Assembly: GCA_027625915.1 (NCBI GenBank)
Contig: JANTQA010000029.1
Coordinates: 124,001-188,000, forward strand
Direction of reading: 5' to 3'
Source: Anaeramoeba flamelloides
Lineage: Eukaryota > Metamonada > Anaeramoebidae
Length of the DNA stretch: 64,000 bases
The notes beneath the pieces were generated by a model. The model had not been told where the DNA came from. It saw nothing but the letters and a program-made list of their open reading frames with translations, and did not search any database. Positions 1-11,576 of this stretch are shown here, piece after piece (the first letter of the stretch is position 1; the number at the start of each line of letters is the position of its first letter). The translations under genes were made by a program, and so were the position numbers.

Positions 1-696
1 CTAATATTTACTATTTAAAAAACGAAAACAAATTTTTGACTGACCCAATTTTTTTTAATGAACCAAATTTTTTTCACAATGGTAAGTTGAATTTTCCAGG
101 TTTTAAAAAAGTATTTTGGGAGAATTTTTAATTTGATTATTTGGTTCCATTTCTCAGATTTTTTTATTTAATCCCAAGAAAAAATTGATTTTGAACTGTT
201 CTTTGAATCAAAAAAATTATATTTTTTACAAGTTTAAAATAATTATTGTAATTTTTTTGAAATTAAGTAGATTTTTTAAACTAGATTATTTTAGAACTTA
301 GTGGTTACATTTTCCAAGTGTATTTTGGTAAAATTCCTTGACAGGCAATAAGATTTCAACCTTCTTTAAAGAAAATAATTTTTTTTGAAATAATTCAGAA
401 ATAGGTTGAGATTTTTTAACTTTTCAAAAATAAGAAAAATGTAAATAACTTTTAAAAACAATAATTCGTTTCGGAAAATTGCATTAAAAGTAAATTTTTG
501 TCTTGTAGTAATCATATTTTTACACTATTTTTCAATTTCAAGATGCGGTAATTTTTTTTTATTTTCCATTAAATATATTTGAAGATTTTTTTTATGTTTA
601 TCATTACCTGAAAAATAAATCAAAAGGCAAAAATTTAACAATAGAAAAAGAATTAAAAATGAGCTATTCTAAAAAGTAAAGCGAAAATGTAATTAC
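1..696. other. Left edge, probable intron; no exon recognised
   Basis: This should be intron or later exons of the minus-strand PH gene. One short open stretch near 300-375 on the minus strand (EILLPVKEFYQNTLGK) follows an AG but does not fit the required splice phase, so it is not called. Otherwise only A/T tracts are visible. Confidence 0.4.
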
Positions 697-1881
697 CTTC
701 AACATTCTTTCGATCTTGTTGAAAAATTTTTTCCAAGCGAATGTTCCTGAATTTTGGTTTTATTTCAATTAAAAATGGTGATTCGTTTGTGCTTCCTGCT
801 GTAATCATTGAATATTGTTCATTCAATTGTTGAAGAATTTTGTCTGTTTTTGTTGTTTGAAAGGAAATTTCTTTATTGGCAGCTTTAATCGTGAACTATT
901 TCAATTTTGTTATTTGGTGATCCGCAACAAGAAATTAAAAAAAAAAAAAATGGGTTATGAGATTTTTGAAAAGAAGAAAGGAATTATTTTATTTTTGAAA
1001 AGAGGAAACGAATCAAATTTTAGTCTTTGAGAAGTGTATGTTTTTTAAATTGTGGTTTTATTGATTTTTCGTTAAAACCCTTTTTTTTTTCTGATTTTCA
1101 TTCTTGTAAAGCAGTGTGACCAAAAAATTTGTTTATTAAACATCTAAAAATGGTACTAATGTGGCGTGTCGTCTGTACTAAGAGATTGTTTATAAAGTGT
1201 TTTTTACAAACTTTTTAAAATGACTTTATCAAATTAAAATGTTTTTTTGCCAAACAAGAGAATTTTTTGATCGTTGTTGTTATCACACATTTTTTAAGAA
1301 GATGAAAAGTATGGAACCCTTATGTGGAAGAGCTTTTGTGTTCTATGGGTAAAGGAAGAAAATCAATCACTTTTGGCTTTTTGTTTATTTTTTGATTTTG
1401 CTCCACTTCAGCAATTATCAAAATTTTAAAAGAACAAAAAAAATATGAAAAGAGTTTTGATTGAAAATTGGAACTCTTTTAAAGTGAAAAATTTAAAAGT
1501 TTGCAGGTTTGTTTGTTTTTTGGTAGTTTGACAAACACTGAGAATTTGTGGATTTGTGTTTGATTTTGGTTTTTTTGTTTTTTAAAAAAAACAAGAGAAT
1601 TTTGGAGTGGAAAAAATTGCTATTCCAAAAAAGAGAAAATGCTGAAAAAAAGGATTAAAATTTACATTTAACAAATCTTGTGACTGAATTGATTCAATTT
1701 CCAAAAGGTGTGACTCATGAAAAAGTTTGAGTTTTTTTTTAAAGGTAAATATAAAAATTCTGTGAGAGGCAAGCAACCAAATAAATTCTGTTCCTTTAAA
1801 TTTCCCATGTCCATCTACAGTTTCCATTTGAAGACTAGTCTCTTCTCTTGTTTTTAAAAATCCCTTAATTGCTTCATTCAT
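697..1881 (-). CDS. Possible CARMIL-type PH-domain protein, 5' exons only (partial)
   Basis: Two exons are supported. Exon 1 (1881-1666, 72 codons) starts with an ATG followed by NEAIKGFL. Exon 2 (895-697, 66 codons plus one base) follows a 770-nt intron with a GTAAAT donor and an AAATAG acceptor, joined in phase 0. The joined peptide reads as a PH-like fold: strand-rich segments such as FIWLLASHRIFIFTFKKK and HLLEIESIQS, then FTIKAANKEISFQTTK and a C-terminal helix DKILQQLNEQY. The layout (initial helix, then strands, then LLEI) resembles from memory the N-terminal PH domain of CARMIL, a capping-protein and myosin-I linker in actin assembly. Exon 2 ends at a GTAATT donor in phase 1. The leucine-rich repeats expected of CARMIL would lie beyond the left edge, and I found no acceptable exon at 1-696. 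That these are real exons is fairly likely; the CARMIL assignment is tentative. Confidence 0.55.
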
Positions 1882-2839
1882 TCCAAGAAAAGAAATTATG
1901 GAAAAAACTCTACCAAAAATAAAAAAAAGAAAAAAATGTTATAATAAAAATAAATTCTGAATTTTCATCTTTTAACTTCCCCACAGAGAGTAAATGTTTC
2001 AAATAGATTTTTGGTAAACTTTTGGACTTTGCAACAAACAATTCTTAAAAAAATTAAAAAAAGCAAAATATGAATAAATATATTCCTAAAAAAAAACTTA
2101 TTTTCGGATTAACTTTGTTTTTGGAATTATTTACATTGTAAAAACTCTACCCAATCACTGTCATTGCTATTAAATTATTTTTTACATCTAAAATGATATT
2201 TTTTGATTCACAAGAAATGAACAATAGAGGAAAAATTTAAGAACACACATTTTTTTATTTTGCTTGTATAATTTTTTGTGTAATCTCAAAATTAAATCAA
2301 GGTTTATTAGAAGTAACAAACCTGCAAAAATATTGTGCAAAATTTTATAACAACCAACACATTTATTAACTTAATAGAAATTTTATTCAAGAGATCTTGT
2401 AAATATTTATATTTAATGTTTTTTAAGATATTTTTTGAGGTTTGACAAATATATTTTGGTTACAAATTGAATACCATTGTCATTTTCTCACATGAACCCA
2501 CAGTATACTATTTGAAAAAATAGATTTTTTTTCCTTTATAGGTTACACAAATTGGTTTCTTTGTTGTTGGCTTTTATTTTTTGAATTAATTTTGTGCTGT
2601 GTTAGCTTAAAAGAAAAAATCTACTGATTTTTTTGGGAGTTGCTATTAATTAAAAGATAAAACTTCACTATCCCAATACCCCCTGAGAATTTTATGAATA
2701 GAAAAGTTAATTTTTAATATTGGGCATTTACTTATGTATCCATTTGAAGAGAAATCAGAAAAGAAAAAGATAAATTACAGTAATCAAAAAATATACCTAT
2801 ACAGCCTAATTTCTGTATTTGAAAACAAATCCTTTCTTT

Positions 2840-2960
2840 TTTTTTCTTCTTCTTGTTCTGATATCCAATTCACTGCCCAATAGTATACGGGATGTCAATT
2901 CATTTTCGAAAGTTAACTGTTTGATACCCCCAGTTAAATTCTGATTAAAATATAAATTTG
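2840..2960 (+). repeat. Repeat X fragment
   Basis: It contains ATCCAATTCACTGCCCAATA, then GTATAC and later a TCAATT...GAAAGTTAA segment. This aligns with 37130-37240 (plus) and with the reverse complement of 54880-54960. The boundaries are approximate and no coding capacity is visible. Confidence 0.5.
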
Positions 2961-3146
2961 ATTAGTAAATTTTCTTAATTTTCTTAATTATTATAGAAAT
3001 TTTGTTGTTTTTTTGGTATAATTAACTTTAATTTTTTCTATATTTTATCAAATTATAGAAAATATTTAAAAAAAATATTCATCTATTTTTTAATAAAAAT
3101 TCGTCAAATATTATCTTTCATTTTGAAGTATTTGTTTTAAAATATA

Positions 3147-3324
3147 ACCAGTTTCACTTTTAAGACACAAAATTTCAATGAAATACAAGTCACAAAAAAA
3201 TCTCAAATTAATTCACAACATTTGGGATTGTTTTCTAAACAAATTATTAGAAAAGAATCCTGAATTTTGCTCGATAATTTCGAATTTTATTATGTCCCAT
3301 AGTGTTCTTTAAAAGTCAATACTG
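3147..3324. mobile_element. MITE-A, decayed copy (Tc1/mariner-like, TA target)
   Basis: Flanked by TA on both sides. The left arm contains CAGTTTCACTTTTAAGACAC and the right arm ends TTAAAAGTCAATACTG. Both arms match the better-preserved palindromic copies at 31.9 and 43.8-46.2 kb with many differences, so this is the oldest-looking copy of the family in the window. Confidence 0.6.
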
Positions 3325-3619
3325 TAATTGTGGAACAATTGCAATACAAACTTAAAAAACAAATACCAGATTTAGTGATACTTTATTGTAAATTTCTTTG
3401 TACAATTTATTTTTAAATTTCGTATAAAAATGAAACAACTTTAGTTTTTAAAATACAGATTAAACTTTTCTGTAATTATTTTTTTCAAAAAATCCACCCA
3501 ATTAAAAAACACTAACCATTTGTTTTTATTTTATTTTGATATCTATTAATTAGCACTTTTTGAGTTCTTTACATACCTTTATTTATCATTGTGTTATTTT
3601 TAAATTGTATTTTTTTTTT

Positions 3620-3690
3620 ATTTTTTTTTTTGAAATTCACGCAAAGAGTATAGCATTAATTACCAATTGAGCGATCTAGTTGTTATAAAA
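3620..3690 (-). other. Weak tRNA-like / possible SINE head
   Basis: The minus strand reads TCGCTCAATTGGTAATTAAT, an A-box-like (tRNA D-arm) sequence, then about 34 nt later GTGAATTTC and an A-rich run. The B box is poor, and no acceptor or anticodon stem can be drawn. If real, it is a tRNA-derived fossil and not a tRNA gene. Confidence 0.2.
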
Positions 3691-5736
3691 AAGCAGATAA
3701 TATACAATAAAGCCTTCCAAGTATTTCTAGATAATATATATTATGGAAAGCGCCTCGCAATTTCACCCAATACAAAAAAAATTGAATTCTTTCGGAATGA
3801 TCTATAGAACTGATTTATCTTCTCTTGATTTGTAACGTTGGAAAGTTTTTGATGAATATAGTGTAGATCTTTTAAATTTGGAAACGGGATTTTAATGATT
3901 ATTTCCAAATCTTTTCACCCAATAAAATAATAAATTGTAAGATTTTTTATAAGATTTAGTGTTCTGAAGAATAAGTTATTTCGAAGATTTAAATAGAAAA
4001 AAAGTAAATTTTGAAACAAAAAATAAGTTATTTTTACTATTTGAATCTTTAAAATTAATTTTTTTCGGAAACATAGCACCATTTCTTTAAAATCTTACAC
4101 AAATCAAAATGTAACACCCCGCTTAATTGAAAACATTTTTCATTCTTGGTTTCGACAAGTACATTTTGAATGGTCAGCTTTCTTTTTTTGGAATCAAAAA
4201 CCAAAAGATTTACAAAATATAGAACTTCCCCTGTTTATTTTATCGGTGCGTTCTTTGATTGGTATCAACATTTCACATGGACACATTACTCAATTTAAAA
4301 CACAATTTTGAAACCCACAATTCACTAAAAAAAAAAGCAAAAAAACTTAAATTATAGATTCCACTTTGATTTACTTTTATTTATTTTTGTTCTTTTCACA
4401 AATAGCATTTTGAATTATGTTTTGGTTTCTAAGTTTCAATATCTCGTGAAACTCAAAAAAAAAATGATTTTCCGTCAATTTGTCAAATTAAAATCTCGTA
4501 AATGGTAAAATATGCTTACTACCCGCAAGTACCTTTCATTCAATTTTTAATCATTCCCCTTCCGTCTAATAATCACTTTTTTCTCTGTTTTCCTTTTGCA
4601 AACTCCTTCTTGATATTCCTTCAAATAAAAAATCCGAAAAATAATTAAAATTATTATTATTAATTTCCCTATTTCAAACAGTTTGCCAGAAATAGAAACA
4701 TTTACAACTTTCAAAATCTTCAAAAAGAATAAAATTCTTGTATAAAAATTAGATCTAATATTCTTTGGTTAAGAGTACAACTACAACAGTTGTAAAAATT
4801 TTCACTTAAGGGCCTAATCATTTACCGTGAATTTGCCTCTTACTCAATGGGCGGCTTGAATCTAAAAAAGAGTTTTGCAAAATAGTCATACTTTTGGTTA
4901 ACAAAATTCAAATAACAAAAAAAAAAAATTTCATTGGATCTTCTTTGACAAAAAATTCAATGAATAAAAAATAAGTTTTATTGGATAATCGTTGAAAAAA
5001 AAATTCAAAGAAGAAAAATAAGTTTTAAAGAGTTCACAATTTTAAAAAATTCAATAAAAAAAATTCATCTTTTCCCATTTGCTATTTCCAAATGGTCAAA
5101 TTTCTTTAATTTAAAACAAATTGCTTTCTTGAAGTTCGCAATCTGTTAATTCGATTTAACCTGATTTGTGGTTATTTTGTAACTCTCTAAATTTGACAAA
5201 GTAAGGATTATTTAACATTCTTTCGATAAAAATAACTCAGTTGATAAATGAAAAAAAAAGAAAAAATAAATCACCAAGATCTCCAAAAGTGCCCAAGATC
5301 GACACTTCAAAACTGACCTAGTTGTTTTCAAAATTGTATATTCTAAACCATTCTAATTGGAAATTGAGTGTATTTCTTTGGCAAGTGATTTCTAAAAATA
5401 TCATATTTATTGATTGTTGATTTTTTGAGATCAATTGTACATATCATAGGTTGGTTGGTTTTTGATTGGTGTTAGGTCCTAATAAGAATTACTAATAAGT
5501 TTTTTTTCCATTTCAGAAAATTAATTTTAACCGTAATGACTTGACCCTTAAAAGAAAAATGAAAGTTTATTTCTTTGATTGTTAATGAGATGCATTAAAA
5601 ACTAAAATATACTAATACCATTCAATTTAAAAATCAAAGTTATTTTCTCATTCTAATTCTAAAGTAGAAAAAAAAGTGCCTATTTCTCATTTTTTTTACT
5701 TTTTTATCATTCAAAAAATTTATGTCCAATTGATTA

Positions 5737-7005
5737 ATGACCTTTTTTGAACTCCACAAGCAGTTGTCTCAAATTCACTCAAACGAAATAAATGAGCTCC
5801 GATCGCGTGTATATCAACTCAACCAAAAATTAAATAACTGCAAAAACAAAATCGATTATCTTGAAAAAAATAACAAGGATTTAGAATCACAACTTAAAGA
5901 TAACACAAAATTTTCAACACAACAATTAGAGTCAATTTCTAATATTCATAATATACAATTAAAAAAAGTGAAAGAAAAAAAATCAAAATCAAAAGAAAAA
6001 CAAAATGAAAAAGGAAAAGGAAAAGGAAAAAAAAAAGAAAAAGAAACCCCAAATATGTTCCCTAATAATTTTTCAAATCTTTCCTTTAGTTCAGTTAACG
6101 ATCGATATTTTCAAAACCAAACTCCTGAAACGCAACCTGAGCAACAATTGTTTATTGAACAATTCATCATAAAAAAAGATCAAAAAGAAGAAGAAAAAAG
6201 ACAAAAACAAATTCAATTAATTCTGAAAAAAAAAAAAATAGAAAAAGAAAAAGAAAAAGAACAAGAACAAGAACAAGAAATAGCACAAAATTCTCAACCA
6301 ATGATTGTACATTCATTTTTGAGTACACTCACAAAGAGAAACAATAACAATAAAAATATTAGTCGTAATCTTAATCAAAATAGCAGGCAATCAGCAAAAC
6401 GAAATGAAAAGAAGCAAACTCAAAAAAAAAAACAAACACAATTAGGTGAAAAACAAAAACCAATCGATGAAAGACAAAAACTTATCGATGAAAAACAAAA
6501 AGAAAATTCAGAATCAGATTTAAATTCCGATTCTGAAATTGATTTAAATATGGGTTCTTCAGAGCTTTCTGATGATTACTTTTCATATAATACAAAAAGG
6601 AAATATGAAGAAATTCAAAATTCACAAAAAAAAGCAATGAATATCAACCCAATTTCAACCTTTTCACATTTCCCAATCAAAAGGACTCGGAGAAACAGTT
6701 CCAAAAAAAAGAATAACTTTGATAGCAATTATACACAAAACCCAGATCTTTATAATCCAATCCAGAAGAAAAAGCAGCCACTCGATCAAAATGTAAAAAA
6801 TACAAATTTACAACAAAACCACAACCAACAGCAGCAGGAATCAAAACATTTACACAGCCATCATCAGCAGCAGCAACAGCAAAATAATCAATATTATCAA
6901 CAATACAAAAATTACCAAGATTATCCAGAAACACCCGTTGGGTTTTGGAGTAATTCTTTAATGTACTCGGCAAATGATTATACAGAAAATGAAAATAAAA
7001 AATAA
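5737..7005 (+). CDS. Candidate divergent CtIP/Sae2/Com1-like protein
   Basis: Single exon, 422 aa. Residues 1-60 form a coiled coil beginning FFELHKQLSQIHSNEINELR. The spacing of F, L, H, E and L recalls the N-terminal tetramerisation helix of CtIP (from memory FKDLWTKLKECHDREVQGL). The middle (about 75-395) is a low-complexity linker rich in Lys, Glu and Gln, with KGKGKGK and QQQQQ runs. Near the C terminus residues 398-404 read ETPVGFW, like the P-x-TP-x-x-FW element that ends the Sae2/CtIP C-terminal domain. CtIP partners MRE11-RAD50 in DNA end resection in the nucleus. The CxxC pair and RHR motif of that domain are absent (only one Cys is visible), so the protein is either very divergent or a look-alike. 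The start is the first ATG of the frame. A LINE A-tail lies 15 bp past the stop codon. Confidence 0.5.
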   Translation: MTFFELHKQLSQIHSNEINELRSRVYQLNQKLNNCKNKIDYLEKNNKDLESQLKDNTKFSTQQLESISNIHNIQLKKVKEKKSKSKEKQNEKGKGKGKKKEKETPNMFPNNFSNLSFSSVNDRYFQNQTPETQPEQQLFIEQFIIKKDQKEEEKRQKQIQLILKKKKIEKEKEKEQEQEQEIAQNSQPMIVHSFLSTLTKRNNNNKNISRNLNQNSRQSAKRNEKKQTQKKKQTQLGEKQKPIDERQKLIDEKQKENSESDLNSDSEIDLNMGSSELSDDYFSYNTKRKYEEIQNSQKKAMNINPISTFSHFPIKRTRRNSSKKKNNFDSNYTQNPDLYNPIQKKKQPLDQNVKNTNLQQNHNQQQQESKHLHSHHQQQQQQNNQYYQQYKNYQDYPETPVGFWSNSLMYSANDYTENENKK

Positions 7006-7020
7006 TTAAATAATTGGATT

Positions 7021-9110
7021 TTTTTTTTTTTTTTTTTATTTTGAAGGGAGGAATTATTTTCCTCAAAATTCCCTAATTTCTAAATTTTTGTTTCGAAATT
7101 TTAATAAAGAATCATAATTTTCTTTTTTATTAACCAATGATAGGATAAATAATGAGTCTTTATTTTAAATAATATCAAAGATATTATTTTTATTATTTCT
7201 GTTTAATTTGGAATTAATTCTTTAATCCAAAAATTTCAATTTTTTCATAGGATGGTCAATTCCATAAAAAATGATCGCAATCTTCAATGATTTCTGAGTT
7301 ATAATGATATTTTCTGCATAAATTGTAAGATTTTGTTTTTATCTTATTCTAATCATAAACATAAGAATATCTATTTAAAAATTTTCTGAAGTTTAGTAAT
7401 TTTAAAATTGAAGTTAATCCTGTCATTGTTAAATATTTTTCGTTAGGTTTTTTTTAATTTTAGAAATTAAAAGCAAATTTAAGAAATTTTCTTATCATTC
7501 ATCAAATTAAAAAAAAAATACCATTTATTTTTCTTGGGTCTTTTGTTTATTTAGAAAATCAATAGATTTATAAAATAAAATAAAAAACCTCAAAAAAACC
7601 TAGAACACTTCACAAATATAACTGAAACCCCCAAGAAAAGCTAAGCGCTCGACAGACAAAACAGAAAACCTCACGAAAACATAGACACTTGAGGACACTC
7701 TACAGCTCTTGATGACACTCCACATCACTTTACAAAATACCTATCTCTAGATATGAACTGTTTATTTATGTTATTTACCTATCTAATATTTTTTGCTTAT
7801 TCTTGACTTTTCCACCCATAACAATTTATTATTAATCTTTCTCTAAATTGGTTTCGATTTAATTCTAATAATTTTAAGGTACCCATTTTCCGAATTAATA
7901 TTTTCATTATCCTTTTTTGGAAAATTTGAATTGTCCTGAAATGACTCTAAAACCAAGAATTTCTTTTTGTGTTTATATCTTCTTTTATATATTGAAATTC
8001 TGACTTGATCAATTTTTGCTTGAGTTTTATAGATAATCTTACGGGAATGTAGATTAATTTTTAAGAATTTTGTGACTTTTTTATATTTCCAAACATCAAT
8101 TGAGATACACTTTTTTGGGCTAGATTAATAATTACCAGGCCATAAAATATTTTATGTTATAGATATTGATTTTAATATTTGTAATTTTAATCCTAATGAT
8201 ATTTTCATTTTATTTAAAATCACTTTTTATTTTTTTGAAACCATTTCGAGGTTATTTTTCACCTATTTTTCTTTTTCAAGTCAAATACCTAAATATTTTA
8301 TTTCTGATAATTAATTTAATTTTAAGGTTTTATCAATATTTGGATCAATTCCAAATTCTTTAATAATTTTATAAAATATTATTAATTTTTTATCAATTTC
8401 TGATATTGCCCTCTCCCCCCCATTATTAAAATTAAGTCATCTGTAAACAATTGAACATGTTGGACTAAATCTTTTAATTTCCAAAATTAAAAAGTGACTT
8501 ATAAATCCAAACATTAAATGAGAAAGAATACCTCCTTGACAGTTCTTTTTCTTCTTTTTAAATTATTTTCTAGTAAAAATTCTACTTTTTTCATTGTTAA
8601 ATTATCTACCAAGAACCCAAATTGCACTAAAATGTGACTAATCCTATCAAAAAAATTTTAATTTTATTTTCAACTCTTAAAAACTCTATATTTTTCTATT
8701 TATTTTTGAGTTTTTTAAGTTCAAATAATTAATTTAATACTGTTATTCTTGTATCTATATTTTTTAAAACTCAATTGAAAATCTGAAAATAAGATTCCAA
8801 GAAACTTCAATTTCTTTCTAAAAAGTTTACAAAAAAATCTCGATAAATATTATAGATTAAGATTCTTCTATAAGTTAAAAAATCCCCCCCCCAAATTTTC
8901 GAACTAATAAAATATTTATTTCTTTCATAAAATTTATGATTTCTTGACTTGAATTATGAATCCAATATAAAAGTATTTTTTGAACATTTTTGAAAACAAG
9001 AAGATATATATTTTTCCTTCTTTTTTTTGGGTCTAATTTATAAAATTGTATTTTATCAAACTCTTTAAATGTTTTATTTTTTTATATTTGATTAATCTTA
9101 AATATTTTCA
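7021..9110 (-). mobile_element. LINE (non-LTR retrotransposon) remnant, 5'-truncated
   Basis: Read on the minus strand, it ends in an A tract (plus-strand T run at 7019-7037) preceded by a small hairpin, as expected of a LINE 3' end. Near 8410-8450 the minus strand encodes VQHVQLFTDDLILIM, a reverse-transcriptase catalytic motif of the x-x-DD type. Just upstream GGILSHLMFGF in another frame resembles the QG-x-LSP motif, and LTYRRILIYNIYRDFF near 8850 resembles the YRPISL region. Near 7260-7320 EIIEDCDHFLWN..SYEK matches the zinc-knuckle tail also seen in the 53-kb copy. Frames are mixed and interrupted by stops, so the element is dead. The 5' limit is uncertain. Confidence 0.75.
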
Positions 9111-9469
9111 AGTTAAAAAATTTCCTTAATATCCGTTGGATTTAAGTCTTCAAATTTTTTAACATAATTTTATTTTATTAATTTTATTATTTTTATTTCA
9201 CAATATTTGTTACATACTTTAGATTAATAGAAGTTAGTACTTTTTAAATTTTTATTATTAAAAATAATAATTGTTGAGGAAATTCTAATTTTATTTAAAA
9301 TAATTGGATTTTTGTTAAATTTTAAGAGATTTAAAAGCAAGTGCAAGTAAAAAATAACATAATAAAATAATTTATTTATTTTTTTAGAATCTTAAAAAAA
9401 CAACTTTGTTTAAGTTACAAGACTTTCCAAAATAATCCAAATATCAATTATCATTTATTATAAACACTT

Positions 9470-9900
9470 GAAGAACAAAATAAGTGATAGGTAGAATAAA
9501 AAACAACAAAGAATAGTCGAGAGTATGTATAAAGTACAACTAATAAATCAATATCTTTTCTTAAAAATTCAATAACTTAAATTTTTAATAAACCCAGAGA
9601 GAAAAACAATGTTCATTTTGATCTTGAATTGGAGATCCAAATAAAATTCCAATAGAAATCTATACCATTTTTTCTAAAAACATTTCTAGAGTTTCTGTAA
9701 CCTTAGAACAACACCTTTTTACCATATGATTATCGATCTTGCAATAAAACTAATTGGAAATTGAATTACGTTTTAAAAAAAAACAAAAATGTGAAAAAAT
9801 GATTTCAATTTTGAAAATTTCCAAGATAAATTTTTTATTATTATATCTCATTCAAAACTTTTGAACACGTGTAATTCACCCATTTTAAACTGGTGACCCC
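9470..9900 (+). repeat. Dispersed repeat R1
   Basis: It shares ordered blocks with R1 copies at about 19.4-20.0, 23.1-23.3, 31.1-31.5, 38.7-39.1 and 61.5-61.8 kb. Shared blocks include GAGAAAAACAA, GATCTTGCAATAAA, ACGTTTTAAAAAAAAA and AATGTGAAAAAATGATTTCA. No conserved reading frame was found, so it is probably a non-autonomous element of unknown class. Confidence 0.6.
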
Positions 9901-11205
9901 CAAAAGGAAAATGGTTTACTATTTTTTGAATAAAAATTTGAATTTCTATTATTCGAATTTCCTTTTCCAGAAAATTCAAAACATTCAAAAAAATAAAAAC
10001 AAAGAAAATATATTATGAGTAACAATAATTGTAAGAAACTGTTTACTTTTATTTAAAAAAAAAATATGGTTGGATTTTAAGAGATATAAACCCAATTATT
10101 AAGGTAATTCTATTAAATTGGAACCGGTTATTTAACCCATACCGAATAATAATGTGTATTTTTATTAAAACCATTAAAAAAAAAAAAAAAAATAAATTTG
10201 TAATCCAAAAATTTATTTTGGATTAAAAAATATAGAAAACCAAATACCCTTAGAAGTTTATGCTTCAAAGTATTTTAATTTTAATAAAAATTTTTCTTTG
10301 TTAAATAAATTAAAAAATTCCAAATTCTTTTGAATTTAGCCAACGATGTTCATTTAAATTTAATTAATTCATCAAAGTTTATTTAAAAAAAATATTTCAA
10401 TTTTATTTTCTTCACTCTAACCCAAACACAGTAAAATATTTTTTTTTTCAAAAATTTTAAATATCTCTTTTTACCACTTATTGAAAAGATGTTGTTAAAA
10501 AAATTTTTTTGAGTAATTAATTGATTTTAATACCGTTTTATAAAATAACTACCAGCATAAACCAAATTTCAAAATTTTAATTTTTTTACTAATTTTTTCA
10601 GTAATAAATGAATTCTGATTGATTTCAAATAAATATTAAATTGGCCTGTCATCAAACTATTAATTTATAATTTAATCAAAAATAAATTCTTAATAATATT
10701 TCAAAAAAATTCTTTTTCAACAAAAGATAAAATTCAAATTTTCAAATATTGATCAAAATTTTGGTTACTATTTAATTTTTTTAAAATTATGAAAAAATTA
10801 ATATTTTTTTCTCTGAAATTATATTTAATTGTTGGGTAAAATGTAACTAATATTTTTTATCATTTTAATTGTTTTCGTCGCTAGTATGAAAAAATAAAAT
10901 TAAAAATACAAGTTTGACAAAAATACTACTTCAATTAACCTTCCCCTATTAATAATAAAGTTCATTTACAACAATATAGCCAAAATTCAAGAACTTCAAA
11001 TACTTGAAGTTAGTGTATTTATAGTTGTTAGTAGTACTACCCCTTTTGAAAGAATCTATAGCCAATAAAAAAAGGTATATTATCCTTTATAAAATTCCGA
11101 ACGAGCAGAAGGAAGAATTTTAGTTTTATTCAACTTGAAAATATTTCTTTTGATAGAGAATAACTAATAGTTTTGAAAAATACTCTTCTCATCTAATAAA
11201 ACTGA
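9901..11205. other. Intergenic, nothing recognised
   Basis: AT-rich sequence with long A and T tracts. Neither strand gives a convincing exon, RNA or inverted repeat. Confidence 0.5.
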
Positions 11206-11576
11206 AATCGAGAAAAAAATAAAATGATAAAAAATATCCCAATTACAGATAAAAAATCAGTTTTTCAATTTAATTAAGCGATATATCTTGAAAGAAATAT
11301 TGGATTTTATTTTAAAATTGGAAAAATATGATTTTTTTTTAGATTCTTAAAAAAAATAGTTGAAAATTATCTCTCTACTAAGCCAAATAAACATTTCAAA
11401 AGTTTTACAATTAAAAATAAAAAAAATATTACTGAAAATTTTTATTTTTTTTAATTCAATCCCCATTAATATCCAAAAAAGTTGAAAACCTTTTTCAAAA
11501 TTGTTATCTATAATAATGTTTATTATATTAGTATATTTCAAAAATACAAAATTTAGAGATTTTTTTTTGAAAAAAT
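11206..11576 (+). repeat. Repeat R3, copy 1
   Basis: It aligns along its length with 49374-49736. Shared blocks include AAAATGATAAAAAATAT, GAAAATTATCTCTCTACTAA, AATAATGTTTATTATAT and TACAAAATTTAGAGATTTTT. Short minus-strand open stretches inside are not conserved between the copies. Element class unknown. Confidence 0.65.

Larger units (their letters stand above)
1882..5736. other. Intergenic, repeat-bearing
   Basis: No gene is supported. The stretch holds a fragment of repeat X (about 2840-2960), a decayed MITE-A copy (3147-3324), a weak tRNA-like patch (about 3620-3690) and, near 4920-5070, an imperfect tandem of roughly 65 bp units containing ATTCAA and AATAAGTTTTA. The rest is AT-rich sequence without recognisable structure. 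Confidence 0.6.

Noticed and set aside
300-375. Possible third exon of the PH gene (EILLPVKEFYQNTLGK, minus)
   Set aside because: The required splice phase produces an immediate stop with each nearby acceptor.
4811-4862. Less AT-rich patch (GGGCCTAATCATTTACCGTG and on) that might be an RNA gene
   Set aside because: No tRNA arms, box motifs or hairpin could be drawn.
6677-7066. Minus-strand 129-aa open frame over the end of the CtIP-like gene
   Set aside because: Antisense of the Gln-rich coding DNA; no domain, and it runs into the LINE A tail.
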